A DNA stretch of 25,000 nt. Source: Mesostigma viride. Lineage: Eukaryota; Streptophyta; Mesostigmatophyceae; Mesostigmatales; Mesostigmataceae. The stretch is from contig RPFO01000819.1 in the NCBI GenBank assembly GCA_009746045.1, forward strand, positions 974,108 to 999,107, read 5' to 3'. A program made the position numbers and the translations under genes. The notes beneath the pieces are model-generated. The model was not told where the DNA came from. It did no database searches and saw only the letters and a list, made by a program, of their open reading frames with translations. Below are positions 1-9,565 of this stretch, in pieces (the first letter of the stretch is position 1; each line of letters opens with the position of its first letter).

Positions 1-997
1 GAAGGAAGGAAGGAAAGGGAGGAAGGAAGGAAGGAAGGAAGGAAGGAAGGAAGGAAGGAAGGAAGGAAGGAAGGAAGGAGGAAGGGAAGGAAGGAAGGAA
101 GGAGGAAGGAAGGAAGGAAGAAGGAAGGAAGGAAGGAAGGAAGGAAGGAAGGAAGGAAGGAAGGAAGGAAGGAAGGAAGGAGGAAGGAAGGGAGGAAGGA
201 AGGAAGGAAGGAAGGAAGGAAGGAAGGAAGGAAGGAAGGAAGGAAGGAAGGAAGGAAGGAAGGAAGGAAGGAAGGAAGGAAGGAAAGGAAGGAAGGAAGG
301 AAGGAAGGAAGGAAGGAAGGAAGGAAGGAAGGAAGGAAGAAGGAAGGAAGGAAGGAAGGAAGGAAGGAAGGAAGGAAGGAAGGAAGGAAGGAAGGAAGGA
401 AGGAAGGAAGGAAGGAAGGAAGGGAAGGAAGGAAGGAAGGAAGGAAGAAGAAGGAAGGAAGGAAGGAAGGAAGGAAGGAAGGAAGGAAGGAAGGAAGGAA
501 GGAAGGAAGGAAGGAAGGAAGGAAGGAAGGAAGGAAGGAAGGAAGGAAGGAAGGAAGGAAGGAAGGAAGGAAGGAAGGAAGGAAGGAAGGAAGGAAGGAA
601 GGAAGGAAGGAAGGAAGGAAGGAAGGAAGGAAAGGAAGGAAGGAAGGAAGGAAGGAAGGAAGGAAGGAAGGAAGGAAGAAGGAAGGAAGGAAGAGGAAGG
701 AAGGAAGGAAGGAAGGAAGGAAGGAAGGAAGGAAGGAAGGAAGGAAGGAAGGAAGGAAGGAAGGAAGGAAGGAAGGAAGGAAGGAAGGAAGGAAGGAAGG
801 AAGGAAGGAAGGAAGGAAGGAAGGAAGGAAGGAAGGAAGGAAGGAAGGAAGGAAGGAGGGAAGGAAAGGAAGGAAGGAAGGAAGGAAGGAAGGAAGGAAG
901 GAAGGAAGGAAGGAGAAGGAAGGAAGGAAGGAAGGAAGGAAGGAAGGAAGGAAGGAAGGAAGGAAGGAAGGAAGGAAGGAAGGAAGGAAGGAAGGAA
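1..997. repeat. (GGAA)n microsatellite tract
   Basis: Almost pure GGAA tetranucleotide repeat filling the left end of the window and probably continuing beyond it. It is interrupted by scattered one-base gains or losses, for example near 79, 119, 339, 447, 631, 676 and 857. These shift the phase, so no reading frame is preserved. I see nothing else in it. Confidence 0.98.
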
Positions 998-1178
998 TTG
1001 CTGAGCTTCGCTCATTTTATATATGACGCGTGGACGGGCTCAAAGGGGACCGACCTGCCGTAGGTAGCGTAAGACTAGCGCTTGTCACGAGGGTACTGCA
1101 CCGGCCGGCCCTTTTTGTGCCTAGGCTGAGTGTGGTTCCGGAGTGCAGGCCTAGGTAGCTTCTAACGTACGTCACTAG

Positions 1179-1294
1179 ACCTTGTTACCTGCGCCAGCCG
1201 CCAGGCGTGGCGCAACTGTGATTGGCAGTCAGTACACCTTGTACCTGCGCCAGCCGGCAGGCCTGCGTGGCGCAATGTGAATGATAGTCAGTAC
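1179..1294. repeat. 57-59 bp tandem duplication inside unit 1
   Basis: Two diverged copies, 1179-1235 and 1236-1294, each starting acctt and ending cagtcagtac-like. Each holds a GC-rich near-palindrome of the form GCGCCAGCC...GGCGTGGCGC that could form a hairpin. The same pair recurs in unit 2 at about 2747-2862. Confidence 0.75.
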
Positions 1295-2033
1295 TTAGAG
1301 TGGTGTAGGGGACGTAGGGAGGCCTCTTTTCAGCTTCGCAACTTGATCCCAGCATTTGCTGGCAAGGTCGGCTGGCCGCTATGGCGGCTGCGCTGAATGT
1401 AAGACGATGCTATCGGCCTCTCCGGGCGTGGAGAGGCCTGGAATAAAATTCTTTATGTTCGCCACCCACCGTTACAGGCCACGGTAATGGTTGTTGGGTG
1501 GGGGGCTCTACGTTTTGAGTAAAATGGTGTGATTTCCGGCGCTGGGCCCACTGACGATTCCCCTCTACCCCTGGGTGCGGCAAGCGGCTTCCTGACACTG
1601 GGGAAGCTGCGATTTTAGTCGGACAACGTCAGGGAAGGAGCCATACAGGCCAGGGCCAGCGGCTACGGTGGAAAGAATCACAGGTGGAGGCGAATCTGCC
1701 TTAAACGTGGAGATGGCTAGCGCGGGGTGCCAGGGTAGCCCATAACTGCCAGGAGCCTGACAGCGGACCCGATCTTTCGGCCTGTGGCCAGACGGGAGTT
1801 TCGGGGAGGATGCGGGGCTGGAGCGAATCTTGGTGGGAGGAGCGCGCTCTTCATCATTGCCCAGTTTTTCAGCAAAGAATGTTCGCCTGGCGGGGCTGAA
1901 ATTCTTGCTGTTTTATCGCCTTGTTTTTATCCTGTATGATGCATTATAGGAAAAGCGATAAAGAGTTCGGTTCAGCCAGGGGGGCATATCTATGCCATAA
2001 AAAATTTCCTACAACAACACAAGCCCTGGTCAG

Positions 2034-2065
2034 GGCCTTGGCTAAGCAGTTTCCAAGCCAAGGCC
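2034..2065. repeat. Perfect 10-bp inverted repeat (hairpin)
   Basis: GGCCTTGGCT at 2034-2043 pairs perfectly with AGCCAAGGCC at 2056-2065 across a 12-nt loop. It lies in the middle of unit 1 that unit 2 has lost. Function unknown. Confidence 0.7.
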
Positions 2066-2565
2066 TTGGTAGGGTAGAGGGCCTATCGCCACAAAGGTTT
2101 CAATGCCGGGAAATCCCAGCCTCGGGGGTGGGGCTGGTGATGGGTCCTGGGCTTGTGAGAGACGGTCCGGGGGCGTAAGGCCTAATGAGCAGCCGCTGGA
2201 AACCGCCCCCCTAACGGGGGGAACGACATGGGTGCCGCCCTGCGTCCGCCGGGAAACCGTAGCGGCCACACGGGGGCGGCAGTACAGCCGTGGCAGCGTG
2301 CAGGGGGGGGCCATGGGCGGAAAGAAAATCGGCACCAAGGTTGGCGACAGCCTTGGTGGCCAAGAAGGAGGTGTGGGGGCAACACCTTGTGTTCGAGTAT
2401 GCTGGGCCCCCAGCATGGTGCTACAATAACCAACTTGATAATGATGTGCACTGAGTTTGAAGGTGTGGTATAGGCTGTCCGTATAAAGCCTAGCACACAA
2501 AAATGTAAAATAAATGTTTCTCTTGGTGGGAAGGAACTCCAATGGACCAAAAACAAGAAATGTAT

Positions 2566-3120
2566 TTGCTGAGCTTCGCTCATTTTATATATGACGCGTG
2601 GACGGGCTCAAAGGGGACCGACCTGCCGTAGGTAGCGTAAGACTAGCGCTTGTCACGAGGGTACTGCACCGGCCGGCCCTTTTTGTGCCTAGGCTGAGTG
2701 TGGTTCCGGAGTGCAGGCCTAGGTAGCTTCTAACGTACGTCACTAGACCTTGTTACCTGCGCCAGCCGCCAGGCGTGGCGCAACTGTGATTGGCAGTCAG
2801 TACACCTTGTACCTGCGCCAGCCGGCAGGCCTGCGTGGCGCAATGTGAATGATAGTCAGTACTTAGAGTGGTGTAGGGGACGTAGGGAGGCCTCTTTTCA
2901 GCTCCCACCCACCCACCCACGCTGCTAAGAGGGGCAACACCTTGTGTTCGAGTATGCTGGGCCCCCAGCATGGTGCTACAATAACCAACTTGATAATGAT
3001 GTGCACTGAGTTTGAAGGTGTGGTATAGGCTGTCCGTATAAAGCCTAGCACACAAAAATGTAAAATAAATGTTTCTCTTGGTGGGAAGGAACTCCAATGG
3101 ACCAAAAACAAGAAATGTAT
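2566..3120 (+). repeat. Tandem unit 2 (internal-deletion derivative)
   Basis: Head-to-tail second copy of the 998-2565 unit, only 555 bp long. It keeps the first 338 and last 190 bp of the unit. The roughly 1040-bp middle is replaced by a 27-bp filler (2904-2930) made of ccca repeats plus gctgctaaga. Its right end runs directly into the next (GGAA)n tract. Confidence 0.85.
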
Positions 3121-3720
3121 GGAAGGAAGGAAGGAAGGAAGGAAGGAAGGAAGGAAGGAAGGAAGGAAGGAAGGAAGGAAGGAAGGAAGGAAGGAAGAAG
3201 GAAGGAAGGAAGGAAGGAAGGAAGGAAGGAAGGAAGGAAGGAAGGAAGGAAGGAAGGAAGGAAGGAAGGAAGGAAGGAAGGAAGGAAGGAAGGAAGGAAG
3301 GAAGGAAGGAAGGAAGGAAGGAAGGAAGGAAGGAAGGAAGGAAGGAAGGAAGGAAGGAAGGAAGGAAGGAAGGAAGGAAGGAAGGAAGGAAGGAAGGAAG
3401 GAAGGAAGGAAGGAAGGAAGGAAGGAAGGAAGGAAGGAAGGAAGGAAGGAAGGAAGGAAGGAAGGAAGGAAGGAAGGAAGGAAGGAAGGAAGGAAGGAAG
3501 GAAGGAAGGAAGGAAGGAAGGAAGGAAGGAAGGAAGGAAGGAAGGAAGGAAGGAAGGAAGGAAGGAAGGAAGGAAGGAAGGAAGGAAGGAAGGAAGGAAG
3601 GAAGGAAGGAAGGGAGAAAGGAAGGAAGGAAGGAAGGAAGGAAGGAAGGAAGGAAGGAAGGAAGGAAGGAAGGAAGGAAGGAAGGAAGGAAGGAAGGAAG
3701 GAAGGAAGGAAGGAAGGAAG
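3121..3720. repeat. (GGAA)n microsatellite tract
   Basis: About 600 bp of GGAA repeat, cleaner than the left tract. Interruptions are one missing G near 3196 and a ggagaaag variant near 3612. All six frames are open only because the repeat contains no stop codons. The implied EGRK or FLPS repeat proteins are not credible genes. Confidence 0.98.
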
Positions 3721-5487
3721 GTCGGTTGTTGGATACTTGTTCTTGGTCAGTTGTGGGGTAGCAGTTCCTTGCGGGATACGTACACGTTCTTGGTCGTGGG
3801 TTACTTGTTCCTGGTTGTGGGATATTTGTTCCTGGTTGTGAGATGTGTTCTTGGTTGTGGGATACTTGTTCCTGGTTGTGGGATACTTGTTCCTGGTTGT
3901 TGGATACTTGTTGTTGGTGGTGGGATACGTTCCTGGTTGTGAGATGTGTTCATGCATGGTTGTGGGATACTTGTTATACTGGTTGTGGGGTAGGCGTTCC
4001 TGGTTGTGGGATACACGTTCGTGGTTGTGGGATACTTGTTCTTGGTCGTGGGATCGATACTTGTTCTCGGTTGTGGGATACTTGTTCCTGGTAGTGGGAT
4101 AGCAGTTCTTGGTTGTGGGATGTGTTCCTGGTTGTGGGATACTTGTTCATGCATGGTTGTGGGGTAGCAGTTCTCGGTTAACCAATTGTGGGATACACGT
4201 TCCTTGTTGTGGGATGCACGTTCCTGGTTGTGGAATAGCAGTTCCTGGTTGTGGGATACTTGTTCCTGGTTGTGGGATACTTGTTCCTGGTTGTGGAATA
4301 TTTGATCCTGGTGGTGAGATACACGTTCCTCGTTGTGGGATGTGTTCATGGTTGTAGGATACTTGTTCATGGTTGTGGGGTAGCAGTTCCTGGTTGTGGG
4401 ATACACGTTCCTGGTTGTGGGATACTTGTTCCTGGTTGTGGGATGTGTTCTTGGTTGTGGGATACTTGTTCATGCATGGTTGTGGGGTAGCAGTTCTTGG
4501 TTGTGGGATACACGTTCCTTGTTGTGGGATGCACGTTCCTGGTTGTGGAATAGCAGTTCCTGGTTGTGGGATACTTGTTCCTGGTTGTGGGATACTTGTT
4601 CCTGGTTGTGGAATATTTGATCCTGGTGGTGAGATACACGTTCCTCGTTGTGGGATGTGTTCATGGTTGTAGGATACTTGTTCCTGGTTGTGGGGTAGCA
4701 GTTCCTGGTTGTGGGATACACGTTCCTGGTTGTGGGATACTTGTTCTTGGTCGTGGGATACTTGTTCCTGGTTGTGAGATGTGTTCCTGGTTGTGGGATA
4801 CTTGTTCGTGGTTGTGGGATACTTGTTTCTGGTTGTGGGATACTTGTTCCTGGTTGTGGGATACTTGTTCCTGGTTGTGGGATACTTGTTCTTGGTGGTG
4901 GGATACGTTCCTGGTTGTGAGATGTGTTCCTGGTTGTGGGATACTTGTTCCTGGTTGTGGGGTAGGCGTTCCTGGTTGTGGGATACACGTTCGTGGTTGT
5001 GGGATACTTGTTCTTGGTCGTGGGATACTTGTTCTCGGTTGTGGGATACTTTGTTCCTGGTTGTGGGATACTTGTTCCTTGTTGTTGGATACTTGTTCTT
5101 GGTGGTGGGATACGTTCCTGGTTGTGGGATGCACGTTCCTGGTTGTGGGATACTTGTTCCTGGTTGTGGGGTAGCCGTTCGTGGTTGTGGGATACACGTT
5201 CGTGGTTGTGGAATATACTTGCTCGTGGTGGTGGGATACTTGTTCCTGGTTGTGGGATACTTGTTCGTGGTTGTGGGATACTTGTTCCTGGTTGTGGGAT
5301 ACTTGTTCGTGGTTGTGGGATGCATGTTCTTGGTTGTGGGATAGTCGAGCGTGACCAGTTGTGGGATGTGTTCCTGGTTGTGGGGTACTTGTTTCTGGTG
5401 GTGGGAAGCACGTTCCTGGCTGTGGGATACACGTTCCTGGTTGTGGGATGCACGTTCCTGGTTGCTGGATAGTCGTTCCTGGTTGTG
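3721..5487. repeat. 21-bp minisatellite, about 84 units
   Basis: Tandem array of a 21-bp unit close to TTCCTGGTTGTGGGATACTTG, with variants such as ggatacacg, ggatagcag, ggatgtg, ttcttggtcgtg and ttcgtgg. Most units are 21 bp, a multiple of three, so frames stay open for long stretches on both strands. Translated, they give 7-residue repeats such as GYLFLVV on + and SIPQPGT on -. Occasional indels, for example the 8 extra bases near 4178-4186 and an extra t near 5051, break the phase. A start, a terminus and a domain are all lacking, so I call it a minisatellite and not a gene. Confidence 0.93.
4145..4700. repeat. Higher-order repeat in the minisatellite (period 315 bp = 15 units)
   Basis: The variant pattern from about 4145 to 4372 reappears at about 4468-4687. 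It includes rare variants in the same order: catgcatgg, ggggtagcag, cgttccttg, ggaatatttgatcctggtggtgag, cgttcctcg and ggttgtaggat. Anchor positions are cacgttcctt at 4196 and 4511. The first copy has an 8-bp insertion upstream of that anchor. A second long-range duplication links about 3920-4090 with 4900-5060 (ggtaggcg, cgttcgtgg, ttggtcg, ttctcgg in order). Confidence 0.8.
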
Positions 5488-5519
5488 ACATGCCCTCGTT
5501 GGCTAGCTTGTGGCTGCAT

Positions 5520-5628
5520 GCTCCATCTCAGGGATATATGTTACACGAGCTAGACAATGTGTGTGTGTTACATATGCTCCCAACGGAAATGTGTAATTCT
5601 AGTCGCTCTACACGTAATTAATTAATTA
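5520..5628 (+). mobile_element. Diverged 3' end of an A-family retroposon
   Basis: Sequence beginning ctcagggatat, followed by the stem-loop core ctcccaacgg at about 5578 and ending in a (TAAT)n tract at 5615-5628. This is the order seen at the 3' end of copy A (23059-23131) and, inverted, at 5629-5690. About 30 extra bases separate stem-loop and tail here. It appears to be a short, 5'-truncated retroposon end, pointing right and sharing its tail with the next, inverted copy. Confidence 0.5.
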
Positions 5629-5863
5629 GAAACATAACTCCGTTGGGAGTACATGTAGCACATATCCCTGAGAAGGGGCATATGGCTTTTAATACATTCG
5701 GGGCTACTTCCTGCAAGGGTGGGAATGTAAGCTACCCTTGCTCTAGGTGCACCAGGGCACCTGCACCCTCATGAGCTTTCACACTATGCCCAGCTAAGGG
5801 GGAGTATGTCATGTGGGGGAAGATCATCATGGCTAGACAAGAGCTAGGGCATGGCTTCTCGAC
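5615..5863 (-). mobile_element. 5'-truncated A-family retroposon (3' end only)
   Basis: Read on the - strand this segment follows the 3' part of copy A: a gagaagccatgcc-like start near 5863, then ccatgatgatcttccccc, the block around ggtgcacctagagcaag, acattcccacccttgcagg, and catatgccccttctca. It ends in the stem-loop ACTCCCAACGGAGT and a (TAAT)n tail at 5628-5615. It corresponds to 12139-12328 joined to 23059-23131. Because it is uninterrupted, it serves as an empty site showing exactly where the gypsy element entered copy A. About 250 bp, non-coding. Confidence 0.75.
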
Positions 5864-6252
5864 CCTCCTGACGGCTGCGCTCGGCAATGAAAATACGTCT
5901 GCAGCTCCGGCTGCAGCTTCGCCCTCAGGTCCGGCAGGCAATGATGACACTAGTCGCGCACTGGTGGTCGTCCAGCACCCTCCCGGGCTTCCTGCCTCGC
6001 CCTCAGCCTCGCCTGAGCCAAAACGCAGCCGCCCAACCGAGCCGAGCTGGTCTGAGCGCGACTTTGACGTTGACGGGTTATTTTCCACCTTCGACGAAGC
6101 CAGACCCAGCTATTTGGACATGCCACCCATCAAGATACCGGAGCTCGTGTTTTATGGGTCATACGCCTCCCTTTTCGACCTGTGCAAGCGCCTTCAAAGC
6201 CATAGCCGCCTCCGCACTGGACCTGACGGCCGGTTTTCAATCCGACAACATG
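5862..6252 (+). pseudogene. Retroposon copy A, ORF1-like protein, segment 1 (N-terminal)
   Basis: First of three segments of one broken ORF1-like gene. It encodes an Ala/Pro/Ser-rich start, a PPGLPASPSASPEPKR-like stretch, then a more folded part containing YASLFDLCKRL. The same order occurs in copy B (PPGLNASPSASPDPKR and YASLYDLCLHL), so homology is clear. Copy B starts with MTSKRPSTQRS. Copy A lacks that start because its 5' end abuts the inverted truncated copy at 5863. The nominal ATG codons at 5811 and 5829 belong to that neighbour. The frame is cut at 6252 by the CACTA-like insertion. Function is inferred from segment 3: probably an RNA-binding ORF1 of a LINE-like element. Confidence 0.7.
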
Positions 6253-6271
6253 CACTAGGAACTCGGCTTTG

Positions 6272-6600
6272 AGAATGGGTGAGAAATGGTGAGAAAAAGG
6301 GTGAGAAAGGTGAGAAAAAGGGTGAGAAATGGGTGAGAATGGGTGAGAAAGGTGAGAAAAAAGGGTGAGAATGGGGTGAGAATGGGTGAGAAAACATGTT
6401 TCTCACCCGGGTGAGATTGCCCCAAAAAGGTGAAAAAAGGGGAAAAACGTGAGAAAAATCTCAAAAAACAGGACGTGAGAAAAGTGAGAAAAACGGAAGG
6501 TGTGAAACGTGAGAAAAGTGAGAAAAGTGAGAAAATCAGGACGTGAGAAAAGTGAGAAAAACAGGACGTGAGAAAATTGAGAAAACACAGCGCTGAGAAA
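6272..6600 (+). repeat. Left subterminal repeat array (GGTGAGAAA)
   Basis: About 30 copies of GTGAGAAA and close variants (gggtgagaa, ggtgagaaaaa, aagtgagaaaa, acgtgagaaa) on the + strand just inside the left terminal repeat. In the CACTA superfamily such subterminal motifs are transposase binding sites. That role is inferred here. Confidence 0.85.
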
Positions 6601-6786
6601 CACACCCATAATGCAATATGGTGGCAGCCGCACTGTTCAAAACAGCACGAACAATCAAAATCTTTTCATTATAATGTTAAAATAATAAATGTTTATAGCC
6701 GTCAAGAACCCATTAAATCATACCAGCCATTCAGCGGCGGTTCTGAAGATGTAACCATTGATCATTTAATGAATCATCTATACAAA

Positions 6787-6946
6787 TTTAGCTAGCCGCG
6801 CCCGATTGCAGCTGTGGCATGCCTTTGGCATGAAGGAGACTGGGGGTCTCTGCCCTTTCTCCTGTAGTGCACACACAGGGATTAAAAGCACTTCGGTGCT
6901 CCGTGACTCCCCAACGGGAGCACGAGTTTAATTAATTAATTAATTA
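6787..6946 (+). mobile_element. SINE-like retroposon, 160 bp, with 11-bp target duplication
   Basis: Flanked by perfect 11-bp direct repeats ATCTATACAAA at 6776-6786 and 6947-6957. The body contains the palindrome gcatgcctttggcatg, then acttcggtgctccgtgac and the stem-loop core ctccccaacgggag. It ends in (AATT)n just before the right target duplication. Target duplication plus simple-repeat tail is the signature of target-primed reverse transcription. A second copy lies at about 9048-9186. No convincing pol III A and B boxes were found, so it may be a truncated LINE end. Confidence 0.75.
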
Positions 6947-6957
6947 ATCTATACAAA

Positions 6958-7576
6958 ACTGTTATGGCTTTATGACACATCCGTCATTGCCTTTCATCAA
7001 ATACGATGACAGCTGGTTAACCAATCTGGTCGCTTGCTAGGGCATCATGCTGACCGCTCCCATTTCATTCTCGTGGTGCCTGCATGAATCCAAGCAAACC
7101 GCGACACAATATGCAAGAGAGAAAAAAGATATCAGATCCTTGACATAGACATCACCATTCTACAAGGAAGAGCTCACCAGCACCTAACGGTCCATGCAGC
7201 AAATGTGTAGAACACGATTTATGACCCAACACTCACTCTTATGGCAAAGCAGCCCATACACATGAATCACACCATGCGCCAGATGTCACACGAGCAAGCC
7301 ACAACGTTGTCGTCGGATCAGAAAGCAACAAACGTGAAAACGCTAGCGGCCCAAATCTGAGATTCCGCGGAACACAGAAAATAAGAAAGCTCAGAAGCTA
7401 CCAGCAAGGGATCGAACATAGGACCTTTGGCATGATTTCGCGGCTGTGTGAGTCTCCTGATCCGAAGGCATCTCACTTATAATTAACGTCTCGAAACAGC
7501 CAAACTGCGAAAAATCTCTTACCGGAGAGAGTTGCCAATATCAAGGAGACAACCAGCGCAGGCCAGAAATCGGGAG
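6958..7576. other. Interior of CACTA-like element, no gene seen
   Basis: About 620 bp without a credible reading frame. At 7400-7480 the - strand carries a gttcgatccc motif like a pol III B box, in a context faintly resembling the 3' half of a tRNA. Stem pairing is poor, so I do not call an RNA gene. Confidence 0.5.
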
Positions 7577-7712
7577 AATCCGGACCATGGTAGCTCGAGC
7601 CTGCCGTTATCTTGTCCGCGTTTTCGAGTCGTGCAGGATTATGAATATGAATGGAGATGGAAATGTGTAGCCTTGTGCATTGAAATTATGGCTGGCTGAC
7701 GTGAAGAGCGAC
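7577..7712 (+). repeat. Dispersed repeat Y, left arm of a foldback inside the CACTA element
   Basis: This block starts gaatccggaccatggtagct and includes gagatggaaatgtgtagcc and attatggctggct. It recurs inverted at 24866-25000 with high identity. Its right part, extending to about 7770 and including ggggccggaaacagcttgc, also recurs inverted at 8498-8622. The 7650-7770 / 8498-8622 pair forms an imperfect foldback with about 730 bp between the arms. Confidence 0.75.
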
Positions 7713-8127
7713 TACATGACCTAGACGATGGGGCCGGAAACAGCTTGCTTGATTGTGTTTCATCGTGGGCAACGAGTCCAACGACTACTTTCTCTGGGCG
7801 GCAAACTGCGGCAAATTGAACGCAAACCTCATCATGAAATCTTGACCGTCGAAATGTAACGATCCGACGACTTATGCAGTATGCCGCGTAATTTTCTGTT
7901 GCGGGAGAGCCGTTGGGCCGGTTCCCGACGCGGGCGACCAGTGGTTTGCATTAAGTTAACTTACCTGAAGTTCTCCAACAGAAGTGACCCAAGCCGCATG
8001 ATGGCACTCATCGACGGCCTCAGTCTATTGACGCGTCGGCCCGATTTTGGCGGCACCCAATTTGACCCCAACGGCACCTACCGACAAAGGGCATACGTAC
8101 GTTTCACGCGCACCACGACCTTCGAGC

Positions 8128-8236
8128 TCTGCTATGGCGGTGGTGCCGTGGGGCCCGCATCAGACTGCGGGCCCTTATCTGCTATGGCGGTGCTGCCGTT
8201 GGGCCCGCATCAGAATTCAGGCCCTTTATGCAGGCG
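8128..8236. repeat. About 53-bp tandem duplication
   Basis: Two diverged copies of gctatggcggtg.tgccgt.gggcccgcatcaga, each followed by a gggccc-rich stretch, at about 8131-8180 and 8182-8236. It lies in the spacer of the Y foldback inside the CACTA element. Confidence 0.6.
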
Positions 8237-8497
8237 GGCCCTTAATGCATGTTACTTTTTTATTCTTCTGCATACAAATATGAAGCAATGAGGTCGTGTC
8301 CTCCGGATTTTTGCATTTGCACCGTGTGCAGTTCTTGGACGTTTGGAAACATGCATGATGGCACTGATGTGGCTAATGTAATGACTGAATCAAGCTAGAC
8401 CGTTTCAGTGGTTTTTCATTTGCGGGTATTTCCTCGTAAATGGTGGGAAAGCGATCGCAGCAATGGTTCTCACCACTAGACACTCCCGGCCAGTGAA

Positions 8498-8622
8498 GCT
8501 CGAAAAACACGCCCTGATCAAGCAAGCTGTTTCCGGCCCCACTGTATAGGTCATCTTACAGTCGCTCTTTGCGTAAGCCAGCCATAATTTCAATGAACAA
8601 GGCTACACATTTGCATACTCTT
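8498..8622 (-). repeat. Dispersed repeat Y, inverted arm
   Basis: Reverse complement of about 7650-7770. Shared blocks are aaatgtgtagccttg, cattgaaattatggctggct, agagcgact and ggggccggaaacagcttgc. It pairs with the left arm to form a foldback. Confidence 0.75.
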
Positions 8623-9047
8623 TTCTTGGTTATCGGTGTGCCTTTGTTTGGATGCAGGGGGGATCGCTGTGCTGACACAACGCGTTCAACGTGCTGGGAA
8701 TCAACAATCCTGACGTCCCAAGGTGTACTGGAGGGGCGGGGACCTGATGATCAACCACAAGATGTGGACGCCCCCTGCGGGCTAGAATAGCCCTAGCTTG
8801 TAATCATTGGTAGTCTCTGCCGCCATGGCAGCCATGCCTAGAATGTTTGCCTAGCTGAGCCACTATACCTAGTCACGTGCACCGCTAACACACGGTACAC
8901 AACCAGCCATAGCCTTAGCTTAGTCCTTGTACAACCATGCTACGTCATGGCTATGCTCAGATTACTTGCCCATGCACCCGTTATGATATGCTCACATGGG
9001 TCTTATTGCACCCACAGATTGCCGGATCGTTTATCGGGTCCAATAGC
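8623..9047. other. Interior of CACTA-like element, no gene seen
   Basis: Between the Y foldback and the second SINE-like copy. It holds scattered short palindromes (gccgccatggcagccatg, ctagaatagccctagc) but no open frame with recognisable content. Confidence 0.5.
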
Positions 9048-9186
9048 AGCTGCGACATGCCTTTGGCATGAAGGAGAAAGGGGGTCTGTGCCCTTCCTGT
9101 TGTGCACACACAGGAATTAAAAGCACTTCGGTGCTCCGTGACCCAACGGGAGCACGAGTTTAATTAATCATGTAATTAATTAATTA
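9048..9186 (+). mobile_element. Second SINE-like copy
   Basis: It matches 6806-6946 throughout: gcagctg, acatgcctttggcatgaagg, gtgcacacacagg, attaaaagcacttcggtgctccgtgac, the stem-loop with caacgggagcac, and a tail of ttaattaatcatg followed by (TTAA)n. No flanking duplication could be found. The 5' boundary is therefore uncertain, and the copy may extend further left as part of a longer element. Confidence 0.65.
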
Positions 9187-9238
9187 GTGGTGCTGAGTTT
9201 ATTTTCACATCAATGACTTAATGAAATAAAGCTCATGA

Positions 9239-9565
9239 TTTTTCTCGTGTTATACTCTTGGTGAGAAATTTCTCACCAATTTGACTCATGATTTTTCTTG
9301 TGTTATACTCTTGGTGAGAAATTTCTCACTTTTCTCACTTTTCTCACTTTTTCTCACTTTTTCTCACCCATTCTCACCTTTTTTCTCACTTTAGGGTTTT
9401 TTCTCACCCCAATCTCACCAAAACCCCCTTTTTCTCACCAAAATCTCACCCTGGTGAGATTTTTTTGCTAGTGTTTGCGGGAAGAAATTGAGATTTTTCT
9501 CAATTTTCTCAAAAAATTCTCACAAAGGGTGAGAAAATTGAGGGTTTTGAGAAAATTCTCAGAAT
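9239..9565 (-). repeat. Right subterminal repeat array (TTTCTCACC)
   Basis: Inverted counterpart of the left array: TTTCTCACC, TTTCTCAC and ATTTCTCAC repeats on the + strand, just inside the right terminal repeat. It includes a local duplication of a block starting tgatttttct (9236 and 9290). Some units near the extreme end are in the opposite orientation. Confidence 0.83.

Larger units (their letters stand above)
998..2565 (+). repeat. Tandem unit 1 (full-length, non-coding)
   Basis: A 1568-bp unit lying between the left (GGAA)n tract and a second, shortened copy of itself. Its first 338 bp (998-1335) recur at 2566-2903 and its last 190 bp (2376-2565) recur at 2931-3120. Both shared blocks look identical by eye. 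The middle (1336-2375) is unique in the window. I find no convincing protein: open frames in it are short and overlap on both strands. The strand is arbitrary, chosen because an A-rich end containing aaaataaat lies at the right. I do not recognise the unit. It could be a satellite unit, a retroposon dimer or an intergenic spacer. Confidence 0.8.

Noticed and set aside
2863-3957. Long open frames of EGRK and SFLP repeats over the (GGAA)n tract on both strands
   Set aside because: They are a by-product of a stop-free tetranucleotide repeat. They are open in all frames, with no domain or coding bias.
3721-5487. CRISPR-like array
   Set aside because: There are no unique spacers. The whole unit repeats, and the context is eukaryotic.
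3801-5519. Long open frames in the minisatellite (PTTRNKY, QPGTSIP, GYLFLVV repeats)
   Set aside because: Several frames on both strands are open at once because the unit is 21 bp. There is no start context or non-repeat domain.
5811-5861. ATG codons at 5811 and 5829 as start of the copy A protein
   Set aside because: This stretch matches the 3' UTR of the A family in inverted orientation, so it belongs to the neighbouring truncated copy.
7400-7480. tRNA-like sequence on the - strand (gttcgatccc)
   Set aside because: The T-loop motif is present, but T-stem and acceptor pairing are poor and no D arm is convincing. At most it is a decayed tRNA-related fragment.
7881-8291. 136-residue open frame inside the CACTA element
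   Set aside because: No recognisable motif. It crosses a tandem duplication and overlaps other open frames, so there is no support for a gene.
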